Positions 8,701 through 16,468 of a DNA stretch of 64,000 bases are shown here, piece after piece; position 1 is the stretch's first letter; each line of letters starts with the position of its first letter. A model generated the notes under the pieces. It did not search any database and was not told where the DNA came from. It saw only the letters and a list, made by a program, of their open reading frames with translations. Source of the stretch: an uncultured Lachnospiraceae bacterium (lineage in GTDB: Bacteria > Bacillota > Clostridia > Lachnospirales > Lachnospiraceae); assembly GCA_947367855.1 (NCBI GenBank), contig CANBFE010000002.1, positions 248,001-312,000 of the forward strand, given 5' to 3'. Made by a program: the position numbers and the translations under genes.

Positions 8701-9494
8701 TTCCCATTTATTTATGTGACGACGATTCCGCTCTGCGCAGGCGGCTTCAGACGGCTCTGGAGCGGAAAATTCTGATAGAAGATTATGATATGCGGATCGT
8801 GTGCAGCGTGGCGGATGCGGAATCCCTTCTGAAGGCGGCGCAGCAGGAAGAGGGAAAGCGGGGAATCTACTTCCTGGATGTGGAACTGAAGGACGGATAC
8901 TGGGACGGCTTCCGCATGGGACAGGAAATCAGGCGTCTGGATCCCCATGCAACTCTGATTTATGTAACCAACTTCGGAGATCTGGCTTACCGTACCTTTC
9001 AGTATCATCTGGAGGCCTTTGACTATATCGTGAAGGACCCGGAGCGGTTGGAGGAATCCGTCGCCCGCTGTCTGGAAGCAGTGAAAAACAGGCTTCTGGA
9101 GGAGAGAAGAGACCCGGCGCAGGTTTATACGCTTCAGGTGGGGGACACTCTGCGGTATATTCCCATATCGGATATTCTTTTCTTTGAGACTGCGGCCAGG
9201 GCCCACCATATTCTGCTGCACACCCTGGGAAGCGCAGGCGGTTCCGTTTTGGGAGGGCCGGGAGAGCTGCGGGGAGGGAAGGCTGCAGGCGGCGTCATCG
9301 ACTTTCTGGGCAATTTAAATGAGATTCAGTCTCATCTGGGTGAGGGATTCCTGCGGGTACACAGAGCTTATCTGGTGGCAGTTGACAAGATAGAGGAAGT
9401 GGATTTAAAGCGGGGAAAGCTGCGCATAGGGGACTATGAGTGTCTGATTTCCAGAAACGGAAAATCGGAGCTGATGAAACGGCTGTACCTGTAG
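8697..9494 (+). CDS. LytTR-family response regulator
   Basis: 265 residues starting at TTG 8697, overlapping the kinase stop as TTGA, with AGGAGG at 8682. The receiver domain begins IPIYLCDDDS and its phospho-acceptor is D61 in YFLDVEL; FDYIVKDPE marks the end of the receiver. The C-terminal LytTR DNA-binding domain reads YIPISDILFFETAARAHHI and later EGFLRVHRAYLVAVDKIEEVD. A Gly-rich insert of about 25 residues (GSAGGSVLGGPGELRGGKAA) interrupts the LytTR domain. LytTR proteins bind direct repeats upstream of target promoters; targets here are unknown. It forms an AgrA/ComE-like pair with the preceding kinase. Confidence 0.88.
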   Translation: MIPIYLCDDDSALRRRLQTALERKILIEDYDMRIVCSVADAESLLKAAQQEEGKRGIYFLDVELKDGYWDGFRMGQEIRRLDPHATLIYVTNFGDLAYRTFQYHLEAFDYIVKDPERLEESVARCLEAVKNRLLEERRDPAQVYTLQVGDTLRYIPISDILFFETAARAHHILLHTLGSAGGSVLGGPGELRGGKAAGGVIDFLGNLNEIQSHLGEGFLRVHRAYLVAVDKIEEVDLKRGKLRIGDYECLISRNGKSELMKRLYL

Positions 9495-9524
9495 TCTGCG
9501 GGAAGCAGTCCGGCGCTCTGCCTT

Positions 9525-9558
9525 AACGGCTGCCGTTTGGGAATCCGCAGCAGCCGTT
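9525..9558 (+). terminator. hairpin after the LytTR operon
   Basis: AACGGCTGC (9525-9533) pairs perfectly with GCAGCCGTT (9550-9558) around a 16-base loop, 31 bases after the regulator stop. No T-run follows, so termination would be weak or protein-assisted. Confidence 0.4.
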
Positions 9559-9590
9559 CCGGAAATCATCACAGGGAATTGAGATCGAAA

Positions 9591-9615
9591 TGGTATACTC
9601 CTTCATGAAAGGAGT
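9591..9615 (+). promoter_or_regulatory. extended -10 promoter overlapping a palindrome, before the ABC exporter
   Basis: TGGTATACT (9591-9599) is a good extended -10 element. It runs into a perfect dyad, ACTCCTT (9597-9603), five bases, AAGGAGT (9609-9615), whose right arm is the ribosome site of the ATPase gene at 9624. The dyad could be an operator covering the start point, or a hairpin hiding the ribosome site. Confidence 0.45.
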
Positions 9616-9623
9616 GATACATC

Positions 9624-10475
9624 ATGACAAAGGAATACATTCGTCTGGAACACATTTCCAAAAAATTCGGAGAGACAACAGTGCTCCGGGATCTGAACGC
9701 CGTGCTGCACAGAGGTGAAATTCTGGGTTTCTTAGGCCCAAGCGGCGCGGGGAAGACCACCACAATCAAAATTCTTACGGGGCAGCTGAAGCCCACATCC
9801 GGGGATGCCTATGTACTGGGCATTCATGCGGAGAGGATCGATGAGACCATCTATGAACAAATCGGGGTGGTCACCGATCACTCGGGAGTCTATGAACGGC
9901 TGACCGTGTATGACAACCTGAAAATTTTTGCCCGCATCCTGAGGGTTCCCCAGGAGAACATTGAGGAGCTGCTGAAGCGCGTGGGGCTGTATGAACACCG
10001 CAAAAAGCCTGCGGGGAAGCTTTCCAAAGGGCAGGCGCAGCGTCTGGTACTGGCAAGGGCTGTACTGCACCGGCCCAGGGTGCTTTTTCTGGATGAGCCC
10101 ACCAGCGGACTGGACCCGTCCACGGCCCTGGATATTCACAAACTGCTGCAGGAGCAGCGGGAGGCGGGCATGGCAATCTTTCTCACTACCCATAATATGG
10201 AAGAGGCTGCAAAGCTCTGTGACCATGTGGCCCTGCTCAACGACGGTGAAATTGTGGAGTACGGCACACCGGAAGAGCTGTGTCTGCGGTACAACCAGGA
10301 CAAACGCTACCGGGTGCTGCTGTCGGACGGCAGCAGGCTGATTCTGGGCCAGAATGGGGAGGATGTTGACCGGCTTTCCGGGCTGCTGCGGGAGAATCGG
10401 GTGAACAGCCTGCATTCCTGCGAACCTACTTTGGAGAGCGTATTTTTGACAGTGACAGGGAGGGCATTGGGATGA
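9624..10475 (+). CDS. ABC transporter ATP-binding protein (ABC-2 exporter type)
   Basis: 283 residues, ATG 9624 behind AAAGGAGTG. Walker A is GPSGAGKTT, the signature is LSKGQAQR (one change from LSGGQ) and Walker B is VLFLDEPTSGLD, followed by the switch His in LTTHNMEEAAKL. The C-terminal 60 residues (YRVLLSDGSRLIL) match the regulatory extension of BcrA/NatA-like ATPases. It works with the permease that overlaps its end by four bases. Such two-gene exporters move lipids, antibiotics, peptides or Na+; the substrate is unknown. Position after a LytTR system suggests, but does not prove, control by it. Confidence 0.9.
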   Translation: MTKEYIRLEHISKKFGETTVLRDLNAVLHRGEILGFLGPSGAGKTTTIKILTGQLKPTSGDAYVLGIHAERIDETIYEQIGVVTDHSGVYERLTVYDNLKIFARILRVPQENIEELLKRVGLYEHRKKPAGKLSKGQAQRLVLARAVLHRPRVLFLDEPTSGLDPSTALDIHKLLQEQREAGMAIFLTTHNMEEAAKLCDHVALLNDGEIVEYGTPEELCLRYNQDKRYRVLLSDGSRLILGQNGEDVDRLSGLLRENRVNSLHSCEPTLESVFLTVTGRALG

Positions 10476-11287
10476 GGACAGCGACAGGATTAAAGAGGAA
10501 ACAGGCAGAAAGCGTAGGCGTCTGGCAGCGGACCGGAGCAAAAACGATTCATTGGAATAAACTATCCGCTATTTTGTCTATGAAGTGGGGGACACAGTTT
10601 TCGAAAAATTTTATTTCCATGCCCCTGTTTTCGGTGGGCATCACTGTGGCAATGACGTTGTTTTACGGCTCCATGGCCAAATCCAGGGGAGGAGAACTGG
10701 AGGACTCCATCCGGGCAATGGCCCTGTCCCTGGGGGCATTGATGAACACCACCATGACAGGGATCCTCTGTACGGGTATGGCCCTGGCGGAGGAGAAGGA
10801 GAAACACACCCTGCGGGCACTGATGACATCTTCGGTGAACGGCCTGGAATTCTTCCTGGGAAGTACGCTGCCTGTGGCAGCCATGATCATGATCGTGAAT
10901 ATCCTGTTGGTACCGGCATCGGGACTGCGGCCCTCGGCGGCGGGATGGGTTATGTGGCTGACAGTGTCGGCGCTGTGTTCCATCGCTTCCACGGTTGTGG
11001 GAATGATTTTCGGAATCTGCTGTAAAAGTCAGGTGAGCGCCAGTACGGTGATCTCCATTCCCATGTTGATACTGGTGATGATCCCTGTCTTTGCAGAGTT
11101 CAGCGGTTTTATGGAGAAGATCAGCGGACTGCTGTTCACCGGGGTGCTCTCCAGGGCTTCGGCGGCTCTGGCGGAAAGCGCGCCTCAGGTAGATATTTTT
11201 GGGCTTGGGGTGATCGGCGCGGAGATTCTGCTGGCGGCATTGGTGTTTGTTCTGCTGTACAGGCAGAACGGGTACGAGAGGGATTGA
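10472..11287 (+). CDS. ABC-2 type exporter permease
   Basis: 271 residues, ATG 10472 overlapping the ATPase stop as ATGA. The first 40 residues are cytoplasmic and basic, then six membrane segments follow (for example LFSVGITVAMTLFYG, VAAMIMIVNILLVPASG, ISIPMLILVMIPVFAEF, ILLAALVFVLLYR). The EEKEKHTLRALMTS loop is the typical coupling region of ABC-2 permeases after the second helix. It forms the membrane half of the exporter encoded at 9624. No substrate-specific feature is visible. Confidence 0.85.
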   Translation: MRTATGLKRKQAESVGVWQRTGAKTIHWNKLSAILSMKWGTQFSKNFISMPLFSVGITVAMTLFYGSMAKSRGGELEDSIRAMALSLGALMNTTMTGILCTGMALAEEKEKHTLRALMTSSVNGLEFFLGSTLPVAAMIMIVNILLVPASGLRPSAAGWVMWLTVSALCSIASTVVGMIFGICCKSQVSASTVISIPMLILVMIPVFAEFSGFMEKISGLLFTGVLSRASAALAESAPQVDIFGLGVIGAEILLAALVFVLLYRQNGYERD

Positions 11288-11294
11288 AAGAGGA

Positions 11295-11323
11295 TTGCCA
11301 GTCCGGAGCCGCCATGTTATAAT
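11295..11323 (+). promoter_or_regulatory. promoter of the DUF3842 gene
   Basis: TTGCCA (11295-11300), a 17-base spacer and a perfect TATAAT (11318-11323). Transcription from about 11330 would give a leader of some 118 bases in which CCGGTCCG (near 11347) can pair with CGGACCGG (near 11395), so the leader is probably folded. Confidence 0.65.
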
Positions 11324-11447
11324 CGAGCTGACAGATGGAGGATACCCGGTCCGGGGCTTTTAGGACAGCAGGGCGTTTGGCAGATAGCGGCGCTTCGGAC
11401 CGGATCATGGAAAAGGAAGAAGTCAGGCGGGTGACAGGGAGGTTGGA

Positions 11448-11864
11448 ATGAACATTTTGGTCATAGACGGACAGGGCGGCGGAGTGGGACGGCAGTTGGT
11501 GGAAGGGATTAAAAAGGCATTGCCGGACCAGACGGTTATAGCAGCCGGAACCAACGCCCTTGCCACCCAGGCCATGCTGAAGGCCGGGGCGGACCACGGG
11601 GCCACAGGGGAAAACGCGGTGGCGGTGGGATGCCGCAGGGCTGACATTATTGTGGGGCCCATCGGGATCGTCATTGCGGACTCCCTCTGGGGAGAGATCA
11701 CGCCGGGGATGGCAATGGCTGTGGGCCAGAGCCGGGCCGCCCGGGTTCTTCTGCCCATGAATCTGTGCGACAATTATATTGCAGGGGTGGGAAGACTCCC
11801 TGCATCCGCACTGGTGGAGGACTGCATTTCCAGGATACGGGAGATCATTGCAGGGCGAAAATGA
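11448..11864 (+). CDS. DUF3842 family protein
   Basis: 138 residues, ATG 11448 behind GGGAGG. The start NILVIDGQGGGVG followed by a Gly/Ala-rich protein without membrane helices matches the DUF3842 family of Clostridia; the opening looks like a Rossmann-type nucleotide loop. VGPIGIVIADSLWGEITPGMA and LPMNLCDNYIAGVG are further conserved-looking blocks; a Cys-rich or metal site is not obvious. The function of the family is not established. It lies directly upstream of an ECF importer operon but has its own promoter, and a second promoter starts just after it, so the two may be co-regulated rather than co-transcribed. Confidence 0.75.
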   Translation: MNILVIDGQGGGVGRQLVEGIKKALPDQTVIAAGTNALATQAMLKAGADHGATGENAVAVGCRRADIIVGPIGIVIADSLWGEITPGMAMAVGQSRAARVLLPMNLCDNYIAGVGRLPASALVEDCISRIREIIAGRK

Positions 11865-11874
11865 TCGGAAAGCC

Positions 11875-11903
11875 TTGCAGGCGGAATGTAAATGTGTTAC
11901 AAT
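11875..11903 (+). promoter_or_regulatory. promoter of the ECF importer operon
   Basis: TTGCAG (11875-11880), a 17-base spacer and TACAAT (11898-11903). It starts 11 bases after the DUF3842 stop. The predicted start near 11910 leaves a leader of about 200 bases. Confidence 0.65.
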
Positions 11904-11909
11904 ATCTGC

Positions 11910-12108
11910 AGATGCCGGGCCTACCCGGCAAAGACCGGCAGAAGCCGGTTGCTTGTATCATCAGTGTGGAGCGAACGGATTTTTATGCGGGATAGATAGT
12001 CAGGAAGACTGTCGTGGTCTGTCAGAAGACGGAGGCGGCAGTCTTTTTTGTGTCGGAACCTGTTCCGAAAAAAGGTATGGAATCCGGCCTGAGGAAGGAG
12101 GCTGCAAA
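11910..12108 (+). promoter_or_regulatory. structured leader with attenuator, candidate riboswitch of the ECF operon
   Basis: The leader holds at least three strong hairpins: GCCGGG/CCCGGC (from about 11914), ACCGGC/GCCGGT (about 11933-11949), and near the end AAGACTGTCG (12005-12014) with CGGCAGTCTT (12036-12045) followed by six T. That last one is an intrinsic terminator 60 bases before ecfA, so it can act as an attenuator. Compared by eye with TPP, FMN, cobalamin, THF, SAM and purine riboswitch cores, no core matches. The small hairpin CAGGAAGACTG faintly recalls the 3' end of cobalamin riboswitches, but the conserved cobalamin core is missing. A ligand-sensing role is inference. Confidence 0.5.
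12005..12049 (+). terminator. intrinsic terminator inside the ECF leader
   Basis: A 10-base-pair stem (12005-12014 with 12036-12045, one G-T pair), an inner GTCT/AGAC pairing in the loop, and T at 12044-12049. It could end readthrough from the DUF3842 gene, but a promoter lies between, so attenuation of the ECF operon is more likely. Confidence 0.75.
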
Positions 12109-12939
12109 ATGCAGGCAGTAATGGGAAATCAGATATCCTTTACCTATGACGATGACGGTGTCAGCAATCCTGTTCTGAAGGACATTTCCTTTGGGATTGA
12201 AGAGGGGGAATTTATTGCGGTTCTGGGGGCCAACGGCTGTGGAAAGTCAACCTTGGTCAGGCTGCTGAACGGGATTCTTCCCCTGCAGAAGGGGACACTC
12301 CGGGTATGGAATCTGGACCCGGGAGAGGAAGCATGCCTCTGGGAGCTGCGGCGTCTGTGCGGAATGGTTTTCCAGAATCCGGACAATCAGTTCGTTTCGT
12401 CCATTGTGGAGGAGGATGTGGCCTTCGGCCTCCGGAATTACGACACGCCTGAGGAGGAGATACCGGGGCGGGTCAGCAGGGCTCTTTCGTTGGTTGGAAT
12501 GCAGGGGTATGAACGACATTCCCCGCATATGTTGTCGGGAGGCCAGAAGCAGAGGGTGGCTGCCGCAGGCGTTCTGGTCATGGAGCCGGAGATTCTGGTG
12601 TTTGACGAGGCTACTTCCATGCTGGATCCCCAGGGCCGCAGGGAAGTGCTGGCCTGTCTGCAGCAGATTCACGAAATGGGAAAGACCGTCTTGATGATCA
12701 CGCATTATGTGGAGGAGACTCTGGCCGCGGACCGCATCTTTCTGATGCAAAAAGGGCAGCTGCGAAAAAGCGGGAGTCCCCGGGAGATTTTGACGGACAG
12801 GGAGCTTTTGGCCCAGGCGGGGCTGCTGCCGCCCGCTGCGGTTCGGCTTTATTATGATTTACTGGACAGCGGAATCATTCTGGAGAGGTGTCCGCTGACT
12901 GAGGGGGAACTGGTGGAGGAGCTATGCCGATTGAAGTGA
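12109..12939 (+). CDS. ecfA1: ECF transporter ATPase subunit EcfA1-like
   Basis: 276 residues from ATG 12109 behind GAGGAAGGAG; the longer frame from 11779 runs through the leader and is rejected. Walker A GANGCGKSTLV, the Q-loop FQNPDNQFVSSIVEEDVAFG (classic for ECF and CbiO ATPases), signature LSGGQKQR, Walker B ILVFDEATSMLD and switch His in ITHYVEE are all intact. It pairs with the next ATPase and the T subunit to energise a substrate-binding S subunit. It overlaps ecfA2 by 16 bases. First gene behind the attenuator. Confidence 0.92.
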   Translation: MQAVMGNQISFTYDDDGVSNPVLKDISFGIEEGEFIAVLGANGCGKSTLVRLLNGILPLQKGTLRVWNLDPGEEACLWELRRLCGMVFQNPDNQFVSSIVEEDVAFGLRNYDTPEEEIPGRVSRALSLVGMQGYERHSPHMLSGGQKQRVAAAGVLVMEPEILVFDEATSMLDPQGRREVLACLQQIHEMGKTVLMITHYVEETLAADRIFLMQKGQLRKSGSPREILTDRELLAQAGLLPPAAVRLYYDLLDSGIILERCPLTEGELVEELCRLK

Positions 12940-13820
12940 GAAACGTATCCTGCCGTTACGGGGAAGGGACGCCCCTGGAGGTGCGGGCTTTGAGAGATAT
13001 TTCCTTCCGTGTGGAGGACGGGGAATTTGTGGGGATCATGGGACATACCGGCTGCGGAAAGTCAACGTTGATTCAGCTGATTGCCGGACTGCTCACTCCC
13101 GGGGAGGGGCAGATTCTCATAGACGGGGAGGATATCAATGAGCCGGGGTATGACCGGGAAGCGCTGCGGGGGAAACTGGGAATCGTCTTTCAATATCCGG
13201 AATCCCAGCTTTTTGAAACTACAGTGGAGAAGGATGTAGCTTTTGCCCTGAAGCATCTGTCCCTGAGCAGGGCGGAGAAGGCGGAGCGGGTAAGATGGGC
13301 CCTGGAGGCTGTGGGATTTGAACCGGAGTGGGAATCGTCCGAAAAGAGGCGGCTGCCGAAACAAAGGCTGCTTCAAAAATCGCCTCTGTCCCTGTCCGGA
13401 GGAGAGAAACGGCGGGTGGCCATGGCAGGGGTGTTGGCGGCCAGACCACGGATTTTACTGTTTGACGAGCCGATAGCGGGACTGGACCCCCTGGGCAGGG
13501 AGGGATTTTTGGAGCTGGCAGACCGGCTGCGCAGACAGGGAACCACCATCCTGATGATATCCCACAATGCGGACGCCCTTTGCGGGTATGCGGACCGGAT
13601 TCTGGTTCTGGACGGCGGAAGGCTTGCGGCGGAGGGAACGCCGGAGGAAATATTCGGGGACCTTCAGCGGGCGGAAGCGCTGCACATCGGGGCAGGGGAG
13701 GTAAGACGCATTGCCCGGGCCCTGTATGAGCGGGGGCTGCTGCAGGACTCTTCTATAACGAAATATGATGTTCTTTTAAACGAAATAAAAAAGACGATAA
13801 AGGCAGGTGAAGGGGAATGA
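12924..13820 (+). CDS. ecfA2: ECF transporter ATPase subunit EcfA2-like
   Basis: 298 residues, ATG 12924 with GGTGGAGGAG inside the end of ecfA1. Walker A GHTGCGKSTLI, Q-loop FQYPESQLFETTVEKDVAFA (the A' pattern), signature LSGGEKRRVA, Walker B ILLFDEPIAGLD and switch His in MISHNAD. About 15 extra residues (ESSEKRRLPKQRLLQKS) sit just before the signature, a small insert. Forms a heterodimer with EcfA1 on the cytoplasmic face of the importer. Overlaps the T gene by four bases. Confidence 0.92.
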   Translation: MPIEVRNVSCRYGEGTPLEVRALRDISFRVEDGEFVGIMGHTGCGKSTLIQLIAGLLTPGEGQILIDGEDINEPGYDREALRGKLGIVFQYPESQLFETTVEKDVAFALKHLSLSRAEKAERVRWALEAVGFEPEWESSEKRRLPKQRLLQKSPLSLSGGEKRRVAMAGVLAARPRILLFDEPIAGLDPLGREGFLELADRLRRQGTTILMISHNADALCGYADRILVLDGGRLAAEGTPEEIFGDLQRAEALHIGAGEVRRIARALYERGLLQDSSITKYDVLLNEIKKTIKAGEGE

Positions 13821-14605
13821 GTTTTCTTCCGGCGGGAAGCTACAGAGAGGGAGATTCGGTCCTTCACAAAATGGATTCCTTCAGCAAGCTGCTCTGTATG
13901 CTGCTGCTTCTTGCGGCCGTGGTGCTCTGCGATACCCTTCCCGGGTACGGACTGATGGCAGGAGGGCTTGGGGCGCTGATCTGGCTTTCCCGCCTGGGCT
14001 TTGGGACTGTTTTGGGCGGGGTAAAGGGGATGGGGCCGTTTTTCTGCCTGATCCTGTTGATGAACATGGTTTTCTTTGAGACAGAGCAGACCTGGTGGAA
14101 ATGGTGGATTTTTCAACTTTCCCCGGAGGGCCTGGTCCAGGGACTGCAGGTGGTGCTGCGGGTGGCAATGGCCATGGTTCTGGGGAACCTTCTGGTATCC
14201 GTCACCTCTCCCCTGGAGTTGACCGGAGCCATGGAAAGCCTGCTGTATCCTCTGCGGTTTATCGGGGTTCCCATACGGGATGTGGCCATGATTCTGGGGG
14301 CGGCGATTCAGTTTATCCCTGTTTTTTCCCAAGAGGCGGAGATGATTCGAAAGGCCCAGATTGCCAGAGGCGCCCGCTTTGAGAGCAGGAAGCTGTCCGA
14401 GAGGGCGAAAAGCATTGTGCCTTTGGTGGTGCCTGTCTTTCTGGCGGCGTTTCGGAGGGCGGATGAACTGGCGGTGGCCATGGAGGCCAGGGGATACCGC
14501 AGGACAAAGGGGAAAGCCAGGCCCGGGAGGCGGACGCTGTCGGCTGCGGACGGCATGGGGATTCTGCTCTGCTGCCTGCTCTGCGCTGTGGAGGCAGGGC
14601 TGTGA
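13817..14605 (+). CDS. ecfT: ECF transporter transmembrane T component
   Basis: 262 residues, ATG 13817 overlapping ecfA2 as ATGA. It opens with the EcfT hallmark GDSVLHKMDSFSKLL, then carries four to five membrane segments. The two coupling Ala-Arg-Gly motifs are visible as AQIARGARFES and AMEARGYRRTKGK, which dock into the two ATPases. The protein transmits ATP hydrolysis to toppling of the S subunit. The operon supplies only one S gene, so this is a dedicated rather than a clearly shared module, although sharing with distant S subunits is possible. Confidence 0.92.
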   Translation: MSFLPAGSYREGDSVLHKMDSFSKLLCMLLLLAAVVLCDTLPGYGLMAGGLGALIWLSRLGFGTVLGGVKGMGPFFCLILLMNMVFFETEQTWWKWWIFQLSPEGLVQGLQVVLRVAMAMVLGNLLVSVTSPLELTGAMESLLYPLRFIGVPIRDVAMILGAAIQFIPVFSQEAEMIRKAQIARGARFESRKLSERAKSIVPLVVPVFLAAFRRADELAVAMEARGYRRTKGKARPGRRTLSAADGMGILLCCLLCAVEAGL

Positions 14606-14698
14606 GCAGGAACGATGAAGATGCGTCAAAGCGGGAATAGGATATCAAAACAATAATAAAAAACGAAAAACAGAATCTAAGACGGAGGGATTTTCCAG

Positions 14699-15250
14699 AT
14701 GAAAAAATTATCTTATGTGAAAAAAGCAATTCTGACTGCTGCCTGCATTGCCCTGTGCGTGGTGCTGCCCATGGCCTTTCATGCCATTCCCAACGCAGGC
14801 AATATTTACTGTCCCATGCACATGCCGGTGCTGCTGTGCGGTCTTGTCTGCGGGTGGCCCTTCGGGCTGCTGTGCGGAGCGGCGGGGCCTGTGGTGTCCT
14901 CCCTGTTTACCGGGATGCCGTCCATGGCCTATCTGCCTTCCATGATTGTGGAGCTTGCGGCCTACGGATTTGTGGCAGGGCTGATCATGCAGTTTGTTCA
15001 TACAAAGAATGCCCTGGCTGATCTGTATATCAGTCTCATTGGGGCTCTGCTGGCGGGCAGGATTGTGGCCGGGGCGTCCAGGGCGCTGATCTTTGCTTCC
15101 GGAAGCTATTCCCTGGAAGCCTGGGTTACCGGTTATTTTGTGACGGCACTGCCGGGACTGCTGATTCAGCTTGCGCTGCTTCCGGCCATAGCGTTTGCCC
15201 TGGAGAAGGCCAGGCTGATTCCGGTCAGGTATCCCGGGACAGCGGGCTGA
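14699..15250 (+). CDS. ECF transporter S component, substrate unknown
   Basis: 183 residues, ATG 14699 behind GACGGAGGGA. Six membrane helices; the front half has AFHAIPNAGNIYCPMHMPV followed by LLCGLVCGWPFGLLCG, a Gly-rich pattern of S subunits that surround a vitamin-sized ligand, and a helix AAYGFVAGLIM. It is the substrate-binding subunit of the importer. The basic N-terminus MKKLSYVKK and the helix spacing match the ECF_trnsprt class, but I cannot tell whether it binds a pyrimidine, a cobalamin precursor or another vitamin. The kinase-like gene 32 bases downstream suggests a ligand that is phosphorylated after uptake. Confidence 0.8.
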   Translation: MKKLSYVKKAILTAACIALCVVLPMAFHAIPNAGNIYCPMHMPVLLCGLVCGWPFGLLCGAAGPVVSSLFTGMPSMAYLPSMIVELAAYGFVAGLIMQFVHTKNALADLYISLIGALLAGRIVAGASRALIFASGSYSLEAWVTGYFVTALPGLLIQLALLPAIAFALEKARLIPVRYPGTAG

Positions 15251-15282
15251 CTGTCAGTCTTAATCAGGAAGGAGGCGCCTAT

Positions 15283-16365
15283 ATGAACTTTGAAAGATAT
15301 CTTATGGAGCAGGTGGAAATGCATCCCTCGGTTCAGCCGCAGGATATTGTCAAAATGTGCTATCAGGCCGCTTATGGGGCGGAGCATCTGCTGAGCGATC
15401 TGCAGGGAGCCCGGCGGTATCTGGGAGAGGAGTATGCGGCCACAGAGGCAAGGGATACGGCGCTGTATGAAAATATTTCGGATACGGTCTGCCGTGTCAA
15501 TCTGAGCGCCTGGAGGTTCAGGGGTCTGCCGCTGCAGTGGCTTTTCCGGATGTTTGCGGCTTCCGCAGAGAACCGGGACGGCAGGGCGTTTTCAGTGTAT
15601 CTGAAGACAGCGGGCCGGGCGGCGGAAGAGGGGAGGCTTCCCTTTGGTCCGGAAGCGTGGAAGCGTTATCTGGAGGAATACGAAAGTCCGGCTCCGGGAA
15701 AGCAGAGCGACGGCGGCGAAAAAGTCTCCTCCGGCCCTGTGCACCACAGCCATCAGTACAGGGAGGCGGAGGGACCGGCTTACAGGATTGTGGACCGCAG
15801 GTATGTCCGCCTGTTTCCCCTTCTGGAAAAAATATCGGAGCTGCCCGCCACAAGGCATCCCTGCATTATTGCGATAGACGGCAGGGCGGCTTCGGGAAAG
15901 TCAACCATGGCCAGGCTGCTGTGCCGGATTCTGGACGCAGCAGTGGTGCAGATGGATGATTTTTTTCTGCCGCCCTCTCTCCGGACGCAGCAGCGATATG
16001 ACGAGCCGGGAGGGAATGTCCATTACGAAAGGTTTCTGGAGGAGGTGCTTCCCTTTCTGGCTCTGCCGGAATGTTTTTCTTATCGTATATTTGACTGCGG
16101 TAAAAAAGATTATGTGGGGGAATGCACAGTGGAAAACAAGTCCTTTCGGATTGTGGAGGGTTCCTACAGCTGTCATCCCCGCTTTGGAAACTATGCTTCC
16201 CTGACCGTTTTTTCTGATGTGGAACCCGGGGAGCAGCTGCGCCGGATCTCCCTGCGGAACGGGGAGGCCCTGGCGGAGCTTTTCCAAAAGAAATGGATTC
16301 CTCTGGAGGAGAAGTATTTTGGGGAGTACGGGATAGCGGAAAAAGCGGATATCCGGCTTGATTAA
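15283..16365 (+). CDS. uridine kinase-like protein with extra N-terminal domain
   Basis: 360 residues, ATG 15283 behind AAGGAGGCG. Residues 190-360 are a P-loop kinase of the uridine kinase/phosphoribulokinase fold: IIAIDGRAASGKSTMA (P-loop about 199-207), then VVQMDDFFLPPSLRT with the DDF motif of nucleoside and pantothenate kinases, and NVHYERFLEEVLP. IVEGSYSCHP is a Walker-B-like stretch. Residues 1-140 are a separate helical domain (HPSVQPQDIVKMCYQAAYGAEHL region) that I do not recognise; a charged linker rich in His and Gly joins them. Placed after the S gene, it may phosphorylate and trap the imported compound. The substrate is inferred only from fold and context. Confidence 0.7.
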   Translation: MNFERYLMEQVEMHPSVQPQDIVKMCYQAAYGAEHLLSDLQGARRYLGEEYAATEARDTALYENISDTVCRVNLSAWRFRGLPLQWLFRMFAASAENRDGRAFSVYLKTAGRAAEEGRLPFGPEAWKRYLEEYESPAPGKQSDGGEKVSSGPVHHSHQYREAEGPAYRIVDRRYVRLFPLLEKISELPATRHPCIIAIDGRAASGKSTMARLLCRILDAAVVQMDDFFLPPSLRTQQRYDEPGGNVHYERFLEEVLPFLALPECFSYRIFDCGKKDYVGECTVENKSFRIVEGSYSCHPRFGNYASLTVFSDVEPGEQLRRISLRNGEALAELFQKKWIPLEEKYFGEYGIAEKADIRLD

Positions 16366-16396
16366 TAGAGAAGACGGGAAATGCAGTCAGTGAATA

Positions 16397-16424
16397 TTGA
16401 CATTTAAGGCGGTTGGGATATAAT
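16397..16424 (+). promoter_or_regulatory. consensus promoter before the zinc-ribbon protein
   Basis: Perfect TTGACA (16397-16402), 16-base spacer and perfect TATAAT (16419-16424), followed by an A-rich stretch and AGGAGG at 16455. One of the best sigma-A promoters in the window. Confidence 0.8.
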
Positions 16425-16468
16425 AAAATTGTAAGGAAAAATAACTACATATCAGGAGGAATACGAAA

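Noticed and set aside
7201..9494. Complete agr quorum-sensing locus
   Set aside because: No agrB-like protease gene or short agrD-like peptide gene could be found on either side.
11910..12108. Cobalamin riboswitch
   Set aside because: Only a small 3' hairpin resembles that class; the conserved core segments are missing.
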